Of a stretch of DNA of 64,000 bases, positions 26,940 to 34,554 are shown one piece after another; the first letter of the stretch is position 1; every line of letters begins with the position of its first letter. The position numbers and the translations under genes were made by a program. The stretch is from NCBI RefSeq assembly GCF_002896875.1, contig NZ_CP023278.1:2232001-2296000 (forward strand). The letters are read 5' to 3'. This stretch comes from Nostoc sp. CENA543. Its GTDB lineage: Bacteria; Cyanobacteriota; Cyanobacteriia; Cyanobacteriales; Nostocaceae. The notes under the pieces were generated by a model. The model was not told the origin of the DNA. It saw only the letters and a program-made list of their open reading frames with translations, and did not search any database.

Positions 26940-29090
26940 ATGCTAGCTCAACCTTTACCAGAACACTCCCCATCTTCTCAACGTTTACCGAATCAGCGTT
27001 GGCAAATTTACCCGCAACAGCCGGAATTAGCCAAGGAATTGGCATTGGCAACAAATTTATCGCCCGTTGTGGGACAAATATTAATTAATCGCGGTATTGC
27101 TACCCTAGAACAAGCACAAGCTTTTTTAAATCCTGAATCTCTTGATTTACCCTCACCCTTAACAGAATTCCCAGATTTGGCATTAAGTGTGGAATTATTA
27201 GCAGAGGCGATCGCTTCTCAAAGTAAAATTGCTATCTGTGGTGATTATGATGCCGATGGTATGACTAGCACCGCTTTACTTTGGCGGAGTCTTCGCAGTT
27301 TAGGCGCGCAGGTAGATTATGCGATTCCCAGCAGAATGCACGAGGGTTATGGGATTAATCAAAGAATTGTGGAAGAATTCAAAAGTGAAGGTGTAGAGTT
27401 AATTCTGACGGTAGATAACGGCATTTCCGCTTTTGAACCCATTGCTAGAGCTAGAGAACTCGGTTTAAAAGTTATTATCACCGATCACCACGACATCCCC
27501 CAAAAACTACCCCCAGCCAACGCCATTCTCAATCCCAAACTCATCGCTGAATCTTCACCCTATCGGGGAATTGCAGGTGTAGGTGTGGCGTATATTTTGG
27601 CGGTATGTTTAGCACAGAAATTAGGCAACACCAAAGGCTTAATTCAACCGATGCTAGCATTATTCACCCTGGGAACGATCGCAGATTTAGCACCCCTAAC
27701 CGGCGTTAACCGTCGCTGGGTAAAACGCGGCTTAAAGCTATTACCCAAATCCCAACTACCAGGAATTCAGGCTTTGATTCAGGTAGGAGGAGTGCAGGCG
27801 AGGGAGGCAGGGGGCAGGGGGCAGGGGGCAGGGGGCAGCTTTCAAGGGGCAGGGGGTAGGGGGCAGGGAGAAGAGGAGAAATTTTCTTCCCCAATTCCCA
27901 ATGCCCAGTCCCTCAAACCCGAAGACATCGGTTTCCGCCTTGGCCCCCGCATTAACGCTATTGGACGCATTGGTGATCCGCAGACGGTGATTGAATTACT
28001 GACTACAGATGATATGTCATTGGCATTGGCGCGGGCTATCCAATGTGAACAGGTGAATACTACCCGTCAACAATTGTGTCAGCAAATTGAACAAGAAGCG
28101 ATCGCTTTTGTGGAAGCAGAATTTCTCCCGTCTCTCCAACAAGACCGAGTTTTAGTAGTTGTGCAACCTAATTGGCATCATGGTGTAATTGGTATTGTGG
28201 CTTCTCGTTTAGTTGAACGTTACGGCGTACCCGTGTTTATTGGTACCTATGAAAACGACACACACATTCGCGGTTCAGCTAGGGGAATTCCTGAATTTCA
28301 TGTTTTTGCAGCCTTAGAATATTGTCAAGATTTGTTAGGAAAATTTGGGGGACACAAAGCCGCCGGCGGATTTTCGTTACTAGCTGATAATTTACAAGAA
28401 TTGCGATCGCGTCTATCTCAATTCGCGAATCAATGTCTAGAACTCCAACACCTCAAACCCTTACTGCAAATCGACGCACAGGCGGATTTTCATCAAATTA
28501 ATCAAGCACTGTACCAACAGTTAGATACCTTGCATCCCTGTGGTATTGATAACCCAGATCCCGTCTTTTGGACTGCTAACGCGAGAGTTGTAGAACAGCA
28601 AATCGTCGGGAAAGGTCACATTAAACTCACCCTCAGCCAAACTATTGACCAACAAGAGTATAGAATGAAAGCGATCGCTTGGCGATGGCGTGATTATTAT
28701 CCCCTACCGCAACGACTAGATATAGCCTACAAACTGCGGGAAAATCATTTTAACGGGAAAACTACCCTAGAAATGGAGTTAGTTGGTGTCAGGCTTCCCA
28801 AAGAATCCTCATTAAACCTATTCTATCAACCCTCCCCCCAACCCTTAAGAAGCAGTTTCCACTACAACCAGCGTCAATACACCTGTGGAATCTATCAAAA
28901 TATTTCGCCCCCAGAGTTAAGAATTAAAAACTCTGAGGGCAAGGTTTTAATGATGCGCGCAGGGAGTAAAATCGGTTTACTAGGTACAAGTCGCGAAGAT
29001 GCCCTAGAAGTTGACCTATCACTACCCCAATATGACTGTATTATTCAAGCAGCAATTCAAGCTTTGTCAGTGGTGAGTGGTGAGTGCTGA
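26940..29090 (+). CDS. recJ: Single-stranded-DNA-specific exonuclease RecJ, with in-frame repeat insertion
   Basis: This 716-residue protein shows the DHH family motifs of RecJ: AICGDYDADGMTSTALLWR, VDNGISAFEP and IITDHHDIP in the N-terminal half, then HGVIGIVASRLVERYG and GGHKAAGGFSLL in the DHHA1 half, and a C-terminal OB-like region. RecJ degrades single-stranded DNA 5' to 3' in recombination and mismatch repair. Between LIQVGG and KPEDIGFRLGPRINAIGRIG there is a Gly/Gln/Arg-rich stretch of about 40 residues (about 284-324) encoded by GGGGCAG repeats of intergenic type. The frame remains open throughout. Confidence 0.93.
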   Translation: MLAQPLPEHSPSSQRLPNQRWQIYPQQPELAKELALATNLSPVVGQILINRGIATLEQAQAFLNPESLDLPSPLTEFPDLALSVELLAEAIASQSKIAICGDYDADGMTSTALLWRSLRSLGAQVDYAIPSRMHEGYGINQRIVEEFKSEGVELILTVDNGISAFEPIARARELGLKVIITDHHDIPQKLPPANAILNPKLIAESSPYRGIAGVGVAYILAVCLAQKLGNTKGLIQPMLALFTLGTIADLAPLTGVNRRWVKRGLKLLPKSQLPGIQALIQVGGVQAREAGGRGQGAGGSFQGAGGRGQGEEEKFSSPIPNAQSLKPEDIGFRLGPRINAIGRIGDPQTVIELLTTDDMSLALARAIQCEQVNTTRQQLCQQIEQEAIAFVEAEFLPSLQQDRVLVVVQPNWHHGVIGIVASRLVERYGVPVFIGTYENDTHIRGSARGIPEFHVFAALEYCQDLLGKFGGHKAAGGFSLLADNLQELRSRLSQFANQCLELQHLKPLLQIDAQADFHQINQALYQQLDTLHPCGIDNPDPVFWTANARVVEQQIVGKGHIKLTLSQTIDQQEYRMKAIAWRWRDYYPLPQRLDIAYKLRENHFNGKTTLEMELVGVRLPKESSLNLFYQPSPQPLRSSFHYNQRQYTCGIYQNISPPELRIKNSEGKVLMMRAGSKIGLLGTSREDALEVDLSLPQYDCIIQAAIQALSVVSGEC
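27796..27910. repeat. GGGGCAG-type repeat tract inside recJ
   Basis: Tandem GGGGGCAG units are followed by a segment reading like the intergenic CCCAATTCCCAATGCCCAGT repeats. The complementary CCCCTGC tract occurs between genes at about 15080, 16449, 38060 and 53745. Here it lies in frame between two conserved parts of RecJ. Confidence 0.8.
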
Positions 29091-29232
29091 GTGCTGAGTA
29101 ATGAGTTTGACAATTTACACTTAACTTTCGTACTCTCAAAAGTGTATTATTCAAGGAAGGATTACAAATTTGCCAGTGCCGAGTTTAACAACTTACACTC
29201 ACTCAGCACTCATAACTCAGCACTCGTTACTC
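29075..29232. repeat. Short tandem repeats after recJ
   Basis: GTGAGTG/CTGAGTG heptamer-like units run from the 3' end of recJ to about 29103, with the complementary CACTCAG units at 29203-29226. These can pair over a short distance. The stop codon of recJ is inside the first tract. Confidence 0.65.
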
Positions 29233-29355
29233 CTAAAGATTGCCGTTGCGGAAAGCGAGTACGAAAATCACAGCAGGCCCAGCAATGACAATCAATGCAA
29301 CAGAGGTTAGCTGAAAGATTACTTCCCAATTAATGTTAGCAATAGCGTCAAACAT
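29233..29355 (-). CDS. psb30: Photosystem II reaction centre protein Psb30 (Ycf12)
   Basis: This 40-residue protein reads [20 protein letters not shown] then [20 protein letters not shown]. The single membrane helix with [10 protein letters not shown] and the RNGNL-type C-terminus match Psb30/Ycf12, a small PSII subunit that sits near cytochrome b559 and stabilises the complex. GGGAGG lies about 11 bases before the ATG. It is divergent from the cysteine-cluster gene at 29482, and the 126-bp gap must hold both promoters. Its small size makes it easy to miss. Confidence 0.92.
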   Translation of the reverse strand: MFDAIANINWEVIFQLTSVALIVIAGPAVIFVLAFRNGNL

Positions 29356-29481
29356 TTTTCTTAATTCCTCCCAATGGTCTTAAAAACTTAATTACTCAGT
29401 TGCAATACCCGCAATTAATGATATCTGGGAATCGCCAGTGATATTTAATTTACTTAATAAAAGTATAGGAAAAAACATAAA

Positions 29482-29832
29482 ATGGCAACATGGCAATGTG
29501 TAAAACAGTGTGGAGCTTGCTGCAACCTCGACCCAGCAGATCGTCCCGAAATTGAAGACTATCTCACGCCAGAAGAACTGGAATTATACATGAGTATGGT
29601 AGGTGAGGGCGGCTGGTGCATTAACTTTGACCACGAAACGCGGGAATGTCGCATTTATGCAAACCGTCCGCGCTTTTGCCGTGTAGAAACGACGATATTT
29701 GAGGATATGTACGGAATTGAGCCAGAAGAACTGAATGATTTTGCTATCGAGTGCTGTCGTCAACAAATTGAAGGGGTTTACGGCGATCGCTCTTTGGAAA
29801 TGTTACGTTTCGATAAAGCTGTAGGTTTCTAG
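29482..29832 (+). CDS. YkgJ family cysteine cluster protein
   Basis: This 116-residue protein has the cysteine pattern CVKQCGACCNL near the N-terminus, GWCINFDHETRECRIYANRP in the middle, RPRFCRVE and ECCRQQI later. Eight or more Cys in this order define the YkgJ (UPF0153) family, thought to bind a metal such as Zn or an Fe-S cluster; the function is unknown. AGGA lies about 11 bases before the start. It is divergent from psb30. Confidence 0.85.
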   Translation: MATWQCVKQCGACCNLDPADRPEIEDYLTPEELELYMSMVGEGGWCINFDHETRECRIYANRPRFCRVETTIFEDMYGIEPEELNDFAIECCRQQIEGVYGDRSLEMLRFDKAVGF

Positions 29833-30106
29833 CTGTCTGATGAAATTTCTCCATACTCTCGACAATCTTCAATACTCGCCCTATCATGATGGAATCAGCT
29901 TGATGTTTGACAAGTCGAAGCGGGGTCAAAAAACCCAGGGATTCGTCAAAATCGCCAGAACCTTGACAACATAATAATTACAGCGTTTCAATAATTCGGG
30001 AAGTTGCGAATTACTCGCAATAAGGTGGGCTGAAATCGACCTAATTTTGCGATTCGTCAAAATGCTTCCCAGGAAGCTTGCTCTATATAAGTTTCAGTAC
30101 CGAGCA
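29833..30106 (+). promoter_or_regulatory. CRISPR leader region
   Basis: The 274-bp stretch has no gene. It holds two copies of GATTCGTCAAAAT (29940-29952 and 30051-30063), and between them AT-rich sequence. Because decayed repeats lie at the other end of the array (31374 onward), the leader must be on this side, with transcription to the right. The direct repeats could be adaptation or promoter motifs. Confidence 0.6.
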
Positions 30107-31410
30107 GTTTCCATCAAACATTTCCCCGCAAGGGGACTGAAACACTTTGATTGGAACTGGGCAATAATTGGGCTAAATGTTTCCATCAAACATTTCCCCG
30201 CAAGGGGACTGAAACGCCTTCAGGGACTTAGCCAAAGTATTGTGATCATTTCTAAGTTTCCATCAAACATTTCCCCGCAAGGGGACTGAAACCCTCCTCC
30301 CGTGTGGCGGGTCGCGCCTCCCGATACCACAGGGTTTCCATCAAACATTTCCCCGCAAGGGGACTGAAACGTTCAGCTACCCGTTGCCTATCCGCATCCA
30401 CTTGTGTTTCCATCAAACATTTCCCCGCAAGGGGACTGAAACATTGCTCTCGCGCCATTATTGCCCCCCATACTTAAAAGTTGGTTTCCATCAAACATTT
30501 CCCCGCAAGGGGACTGAAACTCGAAGGAGGAAAGGCACTCCGCCGAATTCTCCAGGTTTCCATCAAACATTTCCCCGCAAGGGGACTGAAACACATCACA
30601 ACAAAATCATCAATAAAGTGAATCAACCGTTTCCATCAAACATTTCCCCGCAAGGGGACTGAAACCTGCCAATGGCGTGGCTAGTCTTGATGGTAGTTCC
30701 TTAGGTTTCCATCAAACATTTCCCCGCAAGGGGACTGAAACCATTTTAGGACGACAACCTAGCTATTTACAAACATTCGTTTCCATCAAACATTTCCCCG
30801 CAAGGGGACTGAAACAGGTAGCGATCGCACTTAGCGCGTGTAGGGAATCTTTCAGTTTCCATCAAACATTTCCCCGCAAGGGGACTGAAACGTAACAGCA
30901 GCAGCAATCCCACCAAGACTAGTGATCATAGCAGTTTCCATCAAACATTTCCCCGCAAGGGGACTGAAACAAATTGTTCTTTGCGATCGCTATGTCTGGT
31001 CTACGATGTTTCCATCAAACATTTCCCCGCAAGGGGACTGAAACACGCTGAACGGCAGAATGTCTAAGTCATTGAGAATGGTTTCCATCAAACATTTCCC
31101 CGCAAGGGGACTGAAACTATTGATTTTTTCATCAATCTCGCTAAATATGCTCCCGTTTCCATCAAACATTTCCCCGCAAGGGGACTGAAACTACTTGGTT
31201 CATCTCAAGGCAGAAGCGGATTTGCTAGTTTCCATCAAACATTTCCCCGCAAGGGGACTGAAACGCAACTGATTAAAGCGTTTAACACTAAACCTTCTTG
31301 AGTTTCCATCAAACATTTCCCCGCAAGGGGACTGAAACTTGTCAACGGCAGTCTGAACGTCTGCCGGAACTGTGTTTCCATTAACCTTTTCCCCGCAAGG
31401 GGACTAAAAG
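30107..31410 (+). CRISPR. CRISPR array: 18 repeats of 37 nt, 17 spacers
   Basis: Repeats begin GTTTCCATCAAACATTTCCC and end GGGGACTGAAAC, with an internal hairpin TCCCC-GCAA-GGGGA. Starts are 30107, 30179, 30256, 30334, 30406, 30484, 30556, 30629, 30705, 30779, 30855, 30934, 31008, 31081, 31155, 31228, 31302 and 31374. The first 17 are identical; the last has changes (ATTAACCTTTT, CTAAAAG). Spacers are 35-42 nt and all different. The GAAAC end is the usual 3' handle. No cas genes lie in the window, so the subtype cannot be fixed; type I-D or III-B are common with such repeats in Nostoc relatives. Confidence 0.98.
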
Positions 31411-31543
31411 CCAAAGACAATACAACATACCTCTTGCAAAAGTAATGAGCCTAGCGTCCTTCTTTGCGACTTTGCGCCTTTGCGCGAAACAAAAAAATTA
31501 TTTATTCAAGAAGTCTAATAAATCACCCCAATAATTGCTACTT

Positions 31544-31580
31544 GTTCCCAAACACCATTTCCCCGCAAGGGGACTAAAAA
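31544..31580 (+). CRISPR. Detached degenerate CRISPR repeat
   Basis: A 37-nt unit beginning GTTCCCAAACACCATTTCCC and ending GGGGACTAAAAA keeps the hairpin core. It is 133 nt past the last array repeat, a gap far longer than a spacer. The gap holds a TTGCGCCTTTGCGCG repeat, which may have been inserted into the old distal end. It shares the CTAAAA ending with the decayed repeat at 31374. Confidence 0.8.
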
Positions 31581-31738
31581 ATCGAGAATATAAATTTACA
31601 GGTATAGTATTGTAGAAAACTTTACATAAATAGGCAAATTTTGCTATTTACTGTAAATTAAAGAGTCATAGATAGCATAACTAATGTGTAGAACACTGAC
31701 TCAGGATTCATAACCCCAAGAGCCAAAATCAATTTACC

Positions 31739-32464
31739 ATGACTCAAGTGCTGCAAGTCGGCGATCGCAAAATCGAAGCTAGCGAAATTATCCCCTTACT
31801 AGCTAATTATCAATTACTACCCCAACTGCTACGGGAAATAATTATTGACGAAGCGATAGTAAATGTAGAGTGTAATCCTGAAGAAGTCGCCCAAGCTAAA
31901 CAGCGTTTTTATGCTGAAAGACAGTTAACCCAAGCAGCCGAAATTCAAGCATGGATGACGCAACAAGGGTTAAGTTCCGAACAACTAGATAATCTGATTT
32001 CTCGTAAAATCAAACTAGAAAAATTTAAACAACTCACTTGGGGTAACAAACTAGAATCTTATTTCTTTCAAATGAAAGGAAAATTAGATAAAGTCATTTA
32101 TTCCTTACTCAGAACTCAAGATCCAGGATTAGCCCAAGAATTATATTTTCGCCTCCAAGCCAACGAACAGTCCTTTGCAGATGTAGCACAGAAATATTCC
32201 AAAGGCCCAGAAGCCCAAACCGGCGGATTAGTAGGGCCAGTGGAACTCAGCACACTACACCCAGCAATGGTACAACTATTAAGTAATTGTCAACCAGGAA
32301 AAATCTCACCACCAGCCCGTATTGCTGAGTGGCTAGTCATTGTGCGAGTAGAAAAATTTATCCCCGCCCAACTAGATGAACCCATGAAAGCGCGTTTATT
32401 AAATGAACTATTTGAAACCTGGTTACAAGAACAACAAAAGCAAGTTAAGGTAATTCCAAGTTAA
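31739..32464 (+). CDS. Peptidylprolyl isomerase (parvulin/PpiC-SurA type)
   Basis: This 241-residue protein has an N-terminal helical SurA-like part (about 1-105) and a parvulin domain (about 125-215) with ELYFRLQANEQSFADVAQKY, QTGGLVGPVELSTLHPAM and GKISPPARIAEWLVIVRV. There is no signal peptide, so it probably works in the cytoplasm. Similar cyanobacterial proteins sit beside secretion ABC transporters, but none is here. It helps proline isomerisation and folding of client proteins. Confidence 0.85.
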   Translation: MTQVLQVGDRKIEASEIIPLLANYQLLPQLLREIIIDEAIVNVECNPEEVAQAKQRFYAERQLTQAAEIQAWMTQQGLSSEQLDNLISRKIKLEKFKQLTWGNKLESYFFQMKGKLDKVIYSLLRTQDPGLAQELYFRLQANEQSFADVAQKYSKGPEAQTGGLVGPVELSTLHPAMVQLLSNCQPGKISPPARIAEWLVIVRVEKFIPAQLDEPMKARLLNELFETWLQEQQKQVKVIPS

Positions 32465-32677
32465 GTTATGTGGTTAGGAAGGGACTGGGGATTGGGGACT
32501 GGGGATTGGGCAGGGGGAGAAGGTAGACAAGGTAGACAAGGTAGACAAGGTAGACAAGGTAGACAAGATAGACAAGGTAGGAGATGAGAAAAACTGTTCC
32601 CTGTTCCCTGTTCCCTGTTCCCTAATGACTAATGACTAATGACTAATGACTATTGACTATTGACTATTGACTATTGA
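32465..32677. repeat. Cluster of short tandem repeats
   Basis: Four tandem families follow each other in this 213-bp gap: GGGGACT/GGGGATT units (about 32483-32510), six or more GGTAGACAA 9-mers (about 32520-32580), TTCCCTG 7-mers (about 32597-32622), and TAATGAC/TATTGAC 7-mers (about 32623-32680). These are the short tandem repeats typical of heterocystous cyanobacteria. The last family touches the hydrolase stop codon. Confidence 0.85.
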
Positions 32678-33523
32678 CTAAATAAAATGCCCCTCTAACC
32701 AATTTTCTAAATCAGTCAATACTTCCAGATAATTCAAATCATCTTGTAGTTCGTGATATGCGCCTGGGTATTCAATTCGCAGTTTATCTGGATAAGGGAC
32801 AAGCTGATAAAATGTTTCGCTACCTTCAGGTAACACCACTCTATCCGCACCACCATGAAGAATTAACAACGGGATTTTCCACTCTGGCGCATGATGATAA
32901 ATCCAATTTACTGTGGCTAAATATTCTGTAGATAAACGCGCACTCGCACGGGTATGACGTAGGGTATCTTGTGCGTAAATGGCTAAAGCTTTCTCATCCC
33001 TTGAACCTGCTGCTACATCTAGTCCGGTGTTGAGGGTGAAACTCGGCCAAACTTGTGAGAGTAATTTGCCTAATAGTAAGCGAAATTTCGATACACCAAC
33101 TTTACCAAGGGCTGGTGCTAAGGTAATTACACTTTTTAATGCGACGGTTGCTTGGGGATAATGCAAAACATAGTCCAAAACTATCACGCCGCCAAAACTA
33201 TGACCTAAAAGAAATAGGGGAATTTGCGGCTGTTGGGTAGCAATTAACTCCAGAAAAGCCTTCAAATCTTCGCGGAGTTCAGTCCAACTGTTAATATGAC
33301 CACGCACCCCAGGCGATCGCCCATGTCCCCGCAGGTCTAAACTATAAATAGCATATTGTTTGGGGACAAAATACTCGACTAGATGACTGTATTTATTGCT
33401 GTGTCCTCCCAGTCCATGCACAATCACTAATACAGCTTTGACTTTACCCTCTGGTAGCCACCTTTGGTAATAAAGTTTTATATCCTGGAAACCAGCAAAG
33501 ACGCTTTCATGGTGATCAATCAT
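32678..33523 (-). CDS. Alpha/beta hydrolase (monoacylglycerol lipase/lysophospholipase type)
   Basis: This 281-residue protein has the nucleophile elbow FLLGHSFGGVIVLDY (Ser near residue 108), the oxyanion-side motif VHGLGGHSNKYSHL, SLDLRGHGRSPGVRGHI, an Asp in LHGGADRVVLPEGS and the catalytic His in YHELQDDLN. This is the serine-hydrolase-4 (monoglyceride lipase) pattern. Length is normal for the family. It probably cleaves acylglycerols or lysolipids; the neighbouring acyltransferase is consistent with a lipid context but is divergently transcribed. Confidence 0.87.
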   Translation of the reverse strand: MIDHHESVFAGFQDIKLYYQRWLPEGKVKAVLVIVHGLGGHSNKYSHLVEYFVPKQYAIYSLDLRGHGRSPGVRGHINSWTELREDLKAFLELIATQQPQIPLFLLGHSFGGVIVLDYVLHYPQATVALKSVITLAPALGKVGVSKFRLLLGKLLSQVWPSFTLNTGLDVAAGSRDEKALAIYAQDTLRHTRASARLSTEYLATVNWIYHHAPEWKIPLLILHGGADRVVLPEGSETFYQLVPYPDKLRIEYPGAYHELQDDLNYLEVLTDLENWLEGHFI

Positions 33524-33573
33524 TTAGTTAATTTTTCTAATGACTCAGCAAAAAATCTAGTCTACTTAATTTT

Positions 33574-33607
33574 GAATTTTGAATTTTGAATTTTGAATTT
33601 TGAATTG
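33574..33607. repeat. TTTTGAA tandem heptamer
   Basis: About five copies of TTTTGAA occupy the gap before the acyltransferase start at 33611. The same unit occurs at about 12655-12700 and, as TTCAAAA, at about 39030-39060. Confidence 0.75.
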
Positions 33608-33610
33608 ATT

Positions 33611-34552
33611 ATGTCATCTAGTGACCAAACAAGTACAACCCCGTCGGAGATTTTACCGCCTTTAACAGCTGCAAGTATCGAGCGAGTGAAACAAGGAGTT
33701 GCATCTGCTAGAGATCGCACGATTCGCCAAATCATCGAAGACACCCTATCTGAGTTAGAATCTATTCAGACAAAGAATTCGACAGCGAAAATTGATGCTG
33801 GGATACGAAAATTTGTATTGCGATCGCTAATTCATTGGGCTTTTCAAGTAGAAGTCGAAAAACCAGAAAATATCCCCCAAACACCAGCTATCCTGGCTGT
33901 TAATCATCTCCACCATCTCGACCCCTTACTATTATTAGCAGAACTTCCCACCCAACCCTATTACTATATTTTGGGTGATGCGCGGACTTTATATAACAAA
34001 TGGTGGAAACGCCTGATTTTAAAGGTTGCGGGGGGTGTGATTCCCCTAGCTAGAATATGGAAGGAAGAAGTAGCTGTGATTCAAGCAGCTAAAACAGGAA
34101 GAGAAGATTTAATCAATTTAGCTAAACTGATTGAAACCAATGTCCCCACCGGGGGAGAAATACACATATTACGTCAAATAGACCGCATTGTCTTGGGAAT
34201 TTTAGCTCATGGCGATAGCTTAATTATCTTTCCCGAAGGACGATTAGGAACTCAGGAAGGTCAGTTACATCTTCCATTGAAACGGGGAACCGTGATTTAC
34301 GCTTTACGCGCTGGTGTACCCATCGTACCAGCCGCTTTAATTGGCACACAAGATTTATTTTGGGGTAAAAAATTAACGGTGCGTTTTGGTGAACCGCTAC
34401 ATTTTTCAACCACGGTTAGACCAAACCGACAAGAAGTAGAAGCCGCTTTAGCAACTTTGCAAAATGCAATTGCGTCTCTTTTACCTCATGATTATCAAGA
34501 ACCCGCAGGAATTAAACCATTAAGACACTTTCTCAACCATATGTTGTGGTAA
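33611..34552 (+). CDS. 1-acyl-glycerol-3-phosphate acyltransferase family protein (PlsC-like)
   Basis: This 313-residue protein starts at ATG 33611; an in-frame TTG at 33593 lies in the TTTTGAA repeat and is unlikely. The acyltransferase motifs are block I NHLHHLDPL (His-x4-Asp), block III IIFPEGRLGTQEG, and block IV VPIVPAALIG. Such enzymes add a fatty acyl group to lysophosphatidate or a related acceptor at the membrane. The ~85-residue region between blocks I and III is longer than in minimal PlsC proteins. The exact acceptor is not known. Confidence 0.85.
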   Translation: MSSSDQTSTTPSEILPPLTAASIERVKQGVASARDRTIRQIIEDTLSELESIQTKNSTAKIDAGIRKFVLRSLIHWAFQVEVEKPENIPQTPAILAVNHLHHLDPLLLLAELPTQPYYYILGDARTLYNKWWKRLILKVAGGVIPLARIWKEEVAVIQAAKTGREDLINLAKLIETNVPTGGEIHILRQIDRIVLGILAHGDSLIIFPEGRLGTQEGQLHLPLKRGTVIYALRAGVPIVPAALIGTQDLFWGKKLTVRFGEPLHFSTTVRPNRQEVEAALATLQNAIASLLPHDYQEPAGIKPLRHFLNHMLW

Positions 34553-34554
34553 AT

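Noticed and set aside
29091-29288. A 65-codon frame after recJ
   Set aside because: It begins in CTGAGTG tandem repeats and runs antisense through psb30.
30047-30895. Several open frames within the CRISPR array on both strands
   Set aside because: They are made of the repeat sequence (the same residues recur every ~72 bp) and are not genes.
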